From CAZVAP01 sp964625125 (GTDB taxonomy: Bacteria > Patescibacteriota > Gracilibacteria > Absconditabacterales > Absconditicoccaceae): DNA of 32,812 bases. Positions 10,546-21,900 of this stretch are shown in pieces (position 1 is the first letter of the stretch; the number at the start of each line of letters is the position of its first letter). The notes below the pieces were generated by a model. That model saw only the letters and a list, made by a program, of their open reading frames with translations. It did not search any database and was not told where the DNA came from. The translations under genes and the position numbers were made by a program. The stretch covers positions 1 to 32,812 of the forward strand of contig CAZVAP010000004.1 in NCBI GenBank assembly GCA_964625125.1. Reading direction: 5' to 3'.

Positions 10546-11298
10546 ATGTTAAATGAAAAAATAACTACAAATCTAGAGAAAGTTCTATATTTAAATGAAT
10601 ATTTAGACAAGTACCTAAATATTAACAATCTTAAACAAAATTTTGCTAAGCAAGTCATCTATAAAATAGTTTTTGAAAATTTATTAAGATATAAAAATAA
10701 TTTTTCAATTTGAAATAATCAGATAGATACACAAAAATTTGAAAACTATTTAAGGCAAATAGCAGATTTTATTTATGAAAACATATACTTGAGTAAAATT
10801 ATAGAAAAAAAAGATATACTAAAACTACATTATCTAATAATGAAAAATTTACCATTAGAAAAAATAGTTAATTTGGGAGTTTTAAGAAAATCTGAAATGA
10901 AAATTCATTGAAATAATACTGCTGGTAAACTTATAACTACTTTCCCAACAAAACCAAAATATATAGAACAAGAATTTAACTTACAAATTAATAATTTAAA
11001 TTCTAATTTATTAAAATGAGACAAAAAAGATAAACTATTAAGTATAATTATTTTTATTCATAATATGGTAGACATTATCCATCCATTTGAAAATGGAAAT
11101 TGAAAAGTATTTCGGATATTATTGGATGTATTATTATTTAAAATAGATTTTTTTCCTCTTTTTATTTTAAAAAAAGAACATAGAGAAAAATTGTTTAATA
11201 AAGTAATTGCTCATTATTTAGATAACAAAAAAAAGGAAGTATTTTTAAACTACTTCCTGGAACTTATGATAGATATTTATTGAAACTATAAAATGTAA
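10546..11298 (+). CDS. Fic domain protein (putative AMP/UMP-transferase)
   Basis: Fic enzymes transfer a nucleotide monophosphate, usually AMP, to hydroxyl groups of target proteins. The 250-residue product carries HPFENGNGKVFR at 179-190, matching the Fic signature HxFx(D/E/N)GNGRxxR. His179 would be the catalytic base and Arg190 is conserved. Lys187 replaces the usual first Arg, and Asn183 stands where D/E is more common. Gly186 inside the active-site loop is a TGA codon (11101-11103), so standard-code calls would truncate the enzyme there. GVLRKSEMKIHG at 111-122 matches the segment before the beta-flap in this family. I see no clear inhibitory (S/T)xxxE(G/N) helix and no signal peptide. 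It is convergent with the PKD-domain gene, 2 bp apart. It could be a host-directed effector, a toxin or a self-modifier. Confidence 0.82.
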
Positions 11299-11300
11299 GT

Positions 11301-12872
11301 TTATTCAAACACATATTTTAGAGATTTTTCCTTTAATAAATTTCCATTTTTATCATAGTATCTAACATATCATGTTGCGGAATCATCCCGGGTGCCATCA
11401 TTTGAACAACTTTCTCCATTATGTAATGTTACATAATCTGTATGTCCTGGAAATTCTATTTCTACATATCATCAATTTGTAATAGAAAATGTATAATCTA
11501 CAGCATTTACAGAACTTGTCATAGTTATAGTAATACTTGTATCTGTTTCATCTATACTAATTAACTCTCAACCTTCAACTGAAACATTCAGATTAAATGT
11601 TGGTGTAGGAAGAGCTTCTACATTTATAGTTATAGTATTTGATTTCTTTATTGCTCCATTATTATCAGTTACTACTGCATAGTATGTATATTTTCATTCT
11701 TTATTAGGTGTTATAGTTACAGTTTTACCTGTTCATATTTTATTTCAATTTCCATCATACCAAGTAATAGATGTTACTTTTCCATCAGGATCAGAAGCAT
11801 TTGCAGTTAATGTTACACTTTCTCATACTTTAATGTTTGTTGAATTAGCTTCAATAGTAATTTCTGGCAACTTATTTAATTTCTCAAAATTTGATTTTAC
11901 TTTCTGTTTAAATTGTTGTGGATTAATTTCTTCAGCTTTTATAGTAGAAGGATAAATACTATTTTCAAAATAAGGATTCCACTTTAAAGGTCTATTTGCT
12001 ATGTTTTCTTCATACTTTCCTTCAACTAAATTATTAGAAGATGTAGGTTTTTGTATATCAAAATAAGGAGAGAGTTTACCATTTCCTGCACCCCAAGTAT
12101 ATTTAATACCTGCACTCACTTCCCAGTTTGAAGGATCATAATTAGCTGTAGTATCATATGAATCTGATATCATTACATTACCAGTTGGGTAATAAGCACC
12201 TTCAACTTGTAATCACTTTTTATCACTTCCATATGCCGACTTTATATATCAAGTACCATAAACATCAATTTGACCTACAGGCAAACCAGTTCTATAGGCT
12301 AACTCCAAATATTTAACATAAGCAGTAGTATTTGCATTTCAAATATTATACACTCTTGAAGCAATATATCATGCTTCTGTCTTAAAATTATTATTTTTAT
12401 ATCAAACAGCTAAACCCCAAGTTAATTGCTTTGGATTAATAGTATATTGACCAATTTCATAATCTTCTAAGCTAACATAAGAACCACCACCTTTTAAATA
12501 AATTTCATTTCATAATACTCAGATACCTGCGACTTTAGTATAACTTCAGCCTTTTTCTACACTTCATTCAAATTTATCTGTATGAACTTTTATTCAAACT
12601 CCTCTGTAAGTTCATCATTTTGTTTTAGCACCAACTCCATATACATTTAAAAAAGCTGGATAAGTACTTTTTACTTCCGGTAATTTAGATAAGTTAAACT
12701 CATAATTTTTATCTGGATTTTTTAAGCTATTTGATAATGAATTAGCATTTGCAGGTTGTTGTGTTAATACTACAGCAGAGAATAGTGCAGCTAAAGAAGC
12801 TTTAATTTTTTTTAAAAAATTTCAGCCTTCTTTCACTTCTTCATTGTTTCTAAAATAATTTATGTTTCTCAT
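11301..12872 (-). CDS. Secreted protein with PKD-like domain and barrel-like N-terminal half
   Basis: The 523-residue product has a signal peptide with a long N-region (KKIKASLAALFSAVVL, likely cut after PANA). Residues about 50-310 consist of alternating short strands rich in Tyr, Gly and Lys, such as GGTYRGVGIKVHTDKFEGSV, resembling a beta-barrel or beta-solenoid. About 332-420 is a PKD/Ig-like domain: it opens LPEITIEANSTNIKVGESVT and contains ANASDPDG and WYDGNGNKIG. A second beta domain (421-523) ends in YDKNGNLLKEKSL. Sorting signals such as LPxTG are absent. It should be cell-surface or released. A strong promoter lies just upstream, so it is transcribed apart from the giant gene. TGA supplies many of the glycines. 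Confidence 0.78.
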
Positions 12873-12903
12873 AACAATTTTTATAGAGAAATAAAACACC
12901 TAG

Positions 12904-12931
12904 CATATAATTATTTCATTTTAAAAGTCAA
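12904..12931 (-). promoter_or_regulatory. Strong promoter of the PKD-domain secreted protein gene
   Basis: The minus strand has TTGACT (12931-12926), a 16-bp spacer and TATATG (12909-12904), 32 bp before ATG 12872. It begins directly after the stop codon of the giant gene. Confidence 0.6.
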
Positions 12932-12932
12932 T

Positions 12933-15900
12933 TTATTTTTTTATTATTTTGCCTGGTTTAATTATAACACTAAATATCTTGTGTGAAGTATTTATTAAAG
13001 AAGGTAAAGAAACATCATAAAAGGTATACTCTACATTTCATAATTCATTTGGATGGTAAGTAGCTATAAAATTATAATTTGGATCTATATAAATAGCTCC
13101 TTTTTTGTTAATATAAACTGCACAAGTTTTATATTGTTTATCAAAAATACAATAACTATTACTAAATTCTCCTAAATTAGCTCAAGTAAATTGTTTAATA
13201 TCAAATTTACTTGAATTATATAAAGTAGGACCACTCACTAATTTTTCTGATGGAATATATATACTAAATAAAGGCTTAAAAATTCAATTTTCAAACTTTC
13301 AAACCTTATTAATTAGCAATCCACCTGAAGAAAAACCATAAACATTATAGTAATCTAGCACAGATATAATACTTGTATTTAAATCAATAGTACCTATTGG
13401 ATTTCAAGACTTATCATATAATGTAATCGTATTATTAGGCTTAAATACAGCTCAAGTAAATATAACTTCTGAAGTTCAACCAGTAAAAATTTGTTTTCAA
13501 ATTATAGATTTTAAAGGAATTATTTGTCAGTTTTTATCTATATAGAACTTAACAGCTGAAATATCCATATCAGAAGAAATTTTTGCAACAACTTGTCAAT
13601 TTTTATAATCAACTTTAGAAATAGTAATTTTTGGAACTTTAAATCTAATCTCAACTGGAAGAATTTGCTTATTATCATTCCAATCAACAGAAATTATATT
13701 AAAATGCCTAGTTATAGGTTGTTGTTCAAATAATTTAATAAAGTTTCAAGTAGTAAGCACATTATAATTTTCATCAGTAATAGCAAAATACTTAACTGCA
13801 ACATTATCCTTTGCTTTTGCTATTAATGTGTAATGAGTATTAATATAACCTTCTAATTGAGTTCATTCTCAAACTTTTTTAACCTCATTTCTCATTAAAG
13901 TTATTTTAATAACTGGAGCCTGGTTATCTCAAATAAGCTGTTCTCAACCTACATCTTGATTTGAGTAAGAAGATAATACATTTAATGTATTGTTTTCTAA
14001 ATTTAAATTAGCATTAAATACCCTAAAATATTTCCATCTTCACTGTAAATTTAAATATTTTTTATCTAAAACTGCTATAATATCCTTTCTAGATTTTAGA
14101 TTTTTAACTGGTACATATACAATAAATTGAGATTTGTGACCATTAATTAATATTTTTTGTGCCTTAAATTCATCTATTTTACCCAAAGAGCTATCATATA
14201 AAACTATACCATATGTTTTATAATTTTCACCTGCCCAATCAAAATCATATGAATTATTAAAATGTTTTTCTAAGTCATTCAAAACATCAACTCTAGAAGA
14301 GTAAAGTATATAATAAGCATTTACATTGGATAAATTAGACCACCTTAAACTTAAATTATCATAATTTCATCAATCAGAATTTACATCATCTATTGGTAGT
14401 TTTTTATCCCAAATTTTAAATTCTGAATCATTTATTTTAACATATCAATTATTATCAGTTATATTAGCAAAATTTGAAACTATACCATCATAAATATAAG
14501 TTTGAGTGTAATTTATTCATTGATTAGCAGGTTTATCTCAAGAATACTTAACATAAACATTATAACTATCCCACCAAATCAAATCAGTATGATCATCATT
14601 ATTTAAATCAGCTAATATATAAGATTTAGATTGTCTAATTTTATAAGCCTTATCTTTATCTGCCAATACATTATAATAAGTTCAATCAGAACCTTTTACA
14701 TACAAACCTCTAATAAATTGAGTAGGATCTACCATTACAGGATTAGTTCAAGCAGGAGAATCAAAAGCAATTTTATAATTTCCTCAATTTTTATTTAGCA
14801 ACATTAAAGTTTTATCTACTTTTAATTTTAATTGTTTATAAACTAGATATTTACCTGGTTTTTTCTCATATTTAGCTAATTTATTAGAAAATTTAGTTAA
14901 TACTTTGCCATACATTTGTAAATAATCTTTTTTGATATTTGCCTTTTCAATTTTTTTCTTAGATTGATTATCTATATTAAATAAATTAGTTGAAAATGTA
15001 TAAGTTTTATCCTGATATTTTTTTACATCAGTTAAAACTATATGAGAAACTGAACCACTTCAAATATTTTTAATATTATCTTCTAATTTCTCTAGATTTG
15101 CCTTATATTCAGCAAATAACATATCAATTTTATTTCTTAATTTTTCTATTCATTTATAATTAGGCGAAACTTTAGTACTATTTAAACTAGCCAAAATATT
15201 ATATGCTTGCTTATAAACATACGAAGGAATAGATTTTAGATAATTGGCATTTTGTTGAGATAATAAATAATTTAATTGATAAGCTAAATAAGCTTTTGCA
15301 TATTTTGTTGGTATTTTTCAGTTATCAAATCTGAAAGCTCCTGGTTTAATCTCAAGATTATATATGGAGTTGTTATATTCAGAAGATTTTTGATTCCATT
15401 CCATATTAAACTTAAGAAAATTATCAGCAGTTTTAGTAGTTGATTTATTTATAGGTTCTACAATAGATTTTACTATTTGATAAACCTCATCAAATCTCAC
15501 ATTATAGTTTAAATAAGAATCTACTTTAACATCAAAACCTTTCCAAGGTAAAACTGGAAAATCTATAGTTAAAAAGTCAAATGGGAACAATCTATTTGTT
15601 CTAGCAGTTAATTGCTCAATTCTAGATTTAACATTCCATTCTGCTACTAGTCAAATTCAATTTTTAATAATACACCGAAAATATCATACAATTTTAAATA
15701 CATTTAAAGCACCTTTCAATGAAGGCATAAACTTAGGAATTAATGGTGGAGGTGGCAAATTTGGTAACTCAAATGTAGGAACTGCTGGTAATCCAGGCAA
15801 TGGAGGAAATGTAGGAGGCTCAGGTAACAAAGGAACAGATGGAATTTCTATTGATAAACTAGGATAAGGTAAATCTGGTAAAGTAAATAAGCCAATAGGA

Positions 15901-18900
15901 ATTGGATTAATTTTTATCTTAGGTAATACAACAGTTAAACCTAAATTAATATGTGAAAGATCAATAAAAATATCTGGAATTTTAAAAGGAGGGATAGGTA
16001 AAACAGGCAAATCTGGACATAAACCTGATAAAGTACAATCATATAAATCTCCATTATCAGCTCTACATTTTCAACAAGTTGTTTTCCAATTTACAGAAAT
16101 ATCTATCAAAATCTGCCATGTTTTAATAGTATTAATAATTGTAATAATTGCATCTACCCATTTTTCAAAAATTAAGCTATTACGATTTAACCAGCCTACA
16201 ATCGAGTCTAAATATTTATTAAGTATACAAATAACTTGACTTACATAAAAATCTACCAAATGAACATACTGATACAATTGTAAAGGCAAATTCCTATATT
16301 TTTCTAAAATTTCTATATTTTTTTGAATAGATTGAACAAATTTTTGAACTTTTAAAGCTTTAGCATATAACTGTTTACACTGATTTTGTTTTTCTATATC
16401 ATTAGGATATAATTTTTCACATTTTCAAACTCATGAATAATAGAATTCTTCCCATTTCTTTATAATTTCTTTGTTTTTATCCAACCATCAATTTAAATAC
16501 ATCAATTGCCTTTCAATTTCATCTTTTCAAATCCAAGGAACATTTAAAACTACAGTTTTTTCAGAAACTGAAACTAAAGGAATTTGATCTAAAAGTAATT
16601 TTAAGCTTTTAAAAGGATTAGATAAAGAATTAGACAATTGGTTTAATCATTCTTTAGAAGGGAAATAAGAAACGATTTNNNNNNNNNNNNNNNNNNNNNN
16701 NNNNNNNNNNNNNNNNNNNNNNNNNNNNNNNNNNNNNNNNNNNNNNNNNNNNNNNNNNNNNNNNNNNNNNNNNNNNNNATCTCAAAAACTATTAATCAAA
16801 TCATCTACATTTGGATAAACTACATAAATTGTCATATGAGTAAGTTGAGAAATCAGAAATTCTATCTGTTTATTTAACCATTTTTTTATTACACATTGAA
16901 TAATTCCTCTAAATGTTCAAGTTTCTGTTTTTAAATGAAAAGGAATACCTCATTTTAATAAAACTTGAGCATCAGCTAAAGAAGATATTTTATGAGCAGT
17001 CATATCAAAACTAATCAATCATCATACATTTAGACTTTTATAAGCAGGATTAATACTAGCAGCAAAAAAATTAGTATTTGAAGCAAAGTTTAAAGGACTT
17101 AATGGATAAATTCAATGAGAAAAAGGCAATTGATCACAAACTCAATTATCTAAATCCAACATCCAGTCATCTTCTGAATCATCTGCATTTTTAGCCTTAT
17201 TAGCACTACAAGTAGACCCTTTTAATGATTTAGCAGCAACAATACAGTTACCAACTATAGTACCTGCAGGTGCAGGAGGTGCATGCATTGCAATTTTATA
17301 ATTACCAAAACATACTGCCATACCTAAAGACTTTGTTAAAGTTGGAGCCAAATATATTCTTATAAAAGAAGGAAATTTCGGTCCCATACATACAATAGGA
17401 GCATGAGTAGGTAATGGAGGATCATTAATTGTCCTAAAATAAGGCATTGGAATAGGTCAAGCACAACCTCAATGAGGCAAAGGTATAGAAAAAGTTCCTG
17501 GATACCAGAAAATAGGAGTACCAGGATCTGTTCATAATGGACATCAACAGGCATTTATAATACCTGGAGCAAAAAATGCAAAATTACAAGGCACATTTAG
17601 TCCTCCACAACTTGCTTTACCTATTGAGAAACCTTTACATAATCATTGTAAATATGTATTTACTTTCCCCTTAATTTTAGATACATCAGGACCTATATTA
17701 GCATTAAAAGAAACCCCATTAACATACCACGGATTAGATTCAGTACTATCACTAAAATATTTATCAATTAAATTTTTTAAATCAGAAGTATTTCAATTTA
17801 AAGCAGAATTTTTAGCATTTTTAATCTCATTAGTAATATTTGATAGTTCTTTTTCTGTAGACAAAGAGTTAAGCTTAGAGTTTAGTAAATCTTTTAAATT
17901 TTCAAAATGATAAGAAAAATCCATTGGGATATTTCAGTTTTGTCATTGAAAATAATCATATCCTTTAATACAACCATTGTTTACAAATACTTTTATATCT
18001 CCTAATTTATTTTTATCATAATCTCACACTTTAATTTTTACTGCACTTCAACCTTGATAAGTAGCATAATAAGTTATGGTACCTGATTTATTAGCTTCAT
18101 CTACCCTAAACAAAAATCCACCCTCAGACGGAAAAGAAATTTTACTAGGATCAATACCAGTAGTCTTTAATAAAACTTGTTTTCAATCTAAAGTAATAAC
18201 ACCATAAGGACCTTTTAATGATTCAAAATAAGCAAATCTTTTTCAAGATGGATTTTCAAAATGGATAGTAATTTTAACTTTATCTTGATTTTCTAAGTAA
18301 CCTCAATTTAAGTCTTCCATTGTTTTATAAACAATTACTGGATCTGAACCAGTTAAGAAAGTAATTTTCTTAAAATATACAGAATCCCCTGTAGCATTTA
18401 TCCAACTAGGTAATAAGTACTTTGGAAAAGCCTGATAAGCAAATTTTTCTTTTCATTTAGACTGAACTGAAGATAAATAATTATCTGGAGTGATATTAGA
18501 ATTTGAAGGAATAGAAGATAAATCTCCTTTTTCAAAAGCCTTTTGTAATTTATTTTTCAATAAAGTTGCTGCCTGTTGATTAATACCATCCCGATAAATA
18601 TACCCATCATCTGCAAATTTTGTATTTGGATTTACTTTAATTGCATAAGATTTTACTAATTGTTGCTTTAATCTAGATTTAAAATTAGCATCACAACCAG
18701 TTAAAATTCTTGACAAATAACTTCATCCATAAAAAATTTTAATATTTCATACTAAATCATTTACTACAATATCAGTTTTTTTATCATTATTCATATCTCT
18801 AAAGAAAATTTGAGTATATTTTAGTTTATAAGGATCAGATTTAGATAAATCTAAACAAACTGGAGTTCAATCTACAGAAAACTCTCAATGATTATTTTTA

Positions 18901-21900
18901 TAAACTCTTATAGTTCCATCCTCAAAAATTACATACAAATCTTCATATCCATCTCAATTATAATCTCCAGCATAGACATCTTTAATTGGTTTTGCTAAAA
19001 TCATTATATTTCATAAATCTTGGAAACTATCATTACCATTATAATTTTTCAAAAATCTTAATTTTCAACTATTATAGACAATTATAAGATCCTCTTGTCA
19101 ATCATTGTTAAAATCAATTGGTATAACCTTTTTTATACCTCAATTTATATCAGAATAAATATTATAGCCATAAGTTTTTGACATTTTAACCTGTGGAATA
19201 ATTGGATTATCAGAAATTTTTCTAACAAAAGGGTCTCCAAAATTTATTAAGAATTCATTTTCAAAAGGTTTAGTAGCTTCACCAACATTCATTCAAGCAG
19301 CAAAATTGGAAATGTTTTTAAAATTTGATCTAAAACCTAATCATTTATCATCTCCAACATTAAAAGCAGTATTTTTTGAGATATATTTATATGAGCTATC
19401 ACCCAATGAAATACCATAAGCTTTAGGTCAATTAGTAGAAGCATTACCATAGGTAATTTGAGTATACAAAGGCAAATTAAGTTTAAATTGTGAAAAATTA
19501 ACTAACTTTCATTTCAAGTAAATAGAGCCAACTAACTTATTACCATAAATTATATCATACGAAGAAACTAATAAGTTTTTGCTAGTGCCTGAAACTATTT
19601 TTACAGATGGATCAATGTATCAATTTTTAAAATCCACTATAGTTTGGTTGTTAATCTTTAATTTTCAATCAGATATAAAATTTGATTTAATTATAGAATC
19701 AAGTTTTTGAGGAACATAATAAACACCATCATTAAATATTAGATCAGGAGCTTTTATATATTCAATATTTTTTAAAGGATTTTGATTAGTAAAAATTTTA
19801 ATTTTTCAAAAATTAATTACTAATTTTCATCAAGAATATAATAATTCAGTGTGAGAATTAGTGGCTAAGTTTTTATATACTAAATAATCATATTTTTTTA
19901 AATTAGTAGGATCTACTAAGGTTGTAGTAATAGCAAGATTTTTATCAGAATTTGCCATAATTTTTGAAGCATATTTTCACCAATCATATCACAACAAAGT
20001 AAGATACATTACAGAAATCTTTTTATCAAGTGGCAAGAATGTAGAATTAATTCAAATATAAACAGTAGTAGAAACTATATGATTGTTTTTATTTTTATAA
20101 GAAAATTTTATAAATCCTGTTTTAGTTCATTTAATTTTTAAATCTGATCAACTAACAACAACATCTAAACCACTAGATTTTGTAATATGTAAATTTTTTA
20201 AAGTATAGGTGTTACCAAATTTATCCAATCAAAAAATTTTTCACTTTATAAGCTCATTTGGATTAGCTTGATATTTATTAAGCTTAACATATAAAGCTTT
20301 CACAGGAAATGCTTTTATATTTCAACTTACAAAATAAGGTTGTATTCAAGGTATAGAAATTTCAATTTTAAAAGGTCAAGTTTTATAAGTTGGAACTGCA
20401 TAAACTATTAAACCATTATCTGAAGTAATTAAAAATTTATTTCTTTTTACAAACTTTCAATCTTGGTAAGTTCAAATTATAAAATGTTGTGTTAAATCAG
20501 TTACTTCAACAGGAGTTTTTAAAGTTTTTCAAGCAACAATAGGCTTTATTTTAATTTTCCAAATTTTATTTTTATCAAAAGTATTTCCAGACATTAAAGA
20601 ATAAATATTTTCTGGCAATGAAATATTAGACATTGAAGGTGAAACCTGTACTTCATAAGAATTTAATTGAGATTTTGAGATTATTTTAATAGGTTTAGAT
20701 TCAAATTCTTTTAAAACTTTACCTGATAAAATATTCCATTCTGGAGATAATTTTCCAACTAATTTAAAACTATGAACAGAAGAAATAGGTTCTGTAGTGG
20801 ATTTAATAAATAATAAATTTTTTGAAAAATTAAAATCAATAGTATTTGTACCTGAACCAATACCTGTTTTAATTACTCAAATTGGAGGATTTAAAGAAAG
20901 TTTATAAGAATAATAAGTAGATTTAACAGGATTTTGATAAATATGTTGTTCTGGTAATGAATCATAAGCAGTTATAATAACTGGATTTTCTCATCAATAA
21001 ACCATAACATCAGAAAATGGCTTAATTTCCACATATTTAATATCTCAAGGATTTTTAGAAAAATATAAATTCTTAGAATAACAAATATTATCTGTATTAC
21101 AAAAGCTAATAGTTAAAATTCTTTGTCAAGCTTTATAAGCAAAATACCTACCCTCTTTAGTTTTAGGATTATAAAAATAAAATGGAATTTGCCATATTTT
21201 ATTTAAATCAAAAGTTCATCACTCACAAGAATTAATAAAGCCTCCATTTAAAGTTTCTAAGTACAAGCAATTACCAGTATAAGTAGGACTTTTTATTTTA
21301 ACATAACTTACTTTATTATTTAACTCATTTATTACTGGTGAAGGATAAATATTTATAAATCAAGACATATCAGCATAATCATAAACAGACTTATTTGTAG
21401 AAACATTATAGTAGTTATTTACAAAATCCTTTAAATTAAGCCATTCTTTATATTTAGTTTGTAAATCTGGATGTTGCTCTAAATAATCGGCTAAACTTAC
21501 ACCTTCTGGTAGTTGAAAATTTAAATCATATTCAGGAGTTCAGACTCTTAAATTTTTTAAATTATTTTTAAATTCAGTAAAAGTTTCTGAATTTTTACTA
21601 CAATCTGCAGTAGAACCAATTTTAAAAGGTTTTTTCAATGTTTCTTTTAGCCGACACATAAAAGCAGCAGGCCATTGCCACAAAATTACTCACTCACCTA
21701 GAGGTCTTCAACATTCTTTTTTTGCTTGTTGAATAGGAAAAATATTATTTGCTAAGCCATTTTTTAGTATTTGTTGAGCTAACAAAGAATTTTCTGAATT
21801 TTTTAACTGTATATTAGCAGAATTATCTAAATTTTCAGATAAAATCATTCAAGCTTCATATCCTTTTTCAGGTTTTCAAGGGAAATTTAATTGAGAATGA

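Noticed and set aside
17142..17554. Two overlapping minus ORFs (101 and 64 residues) as separate small genes
   Set aside because: The first is an in-frame piece of the giant gene between TGA codons and the second is in a different frame within it.
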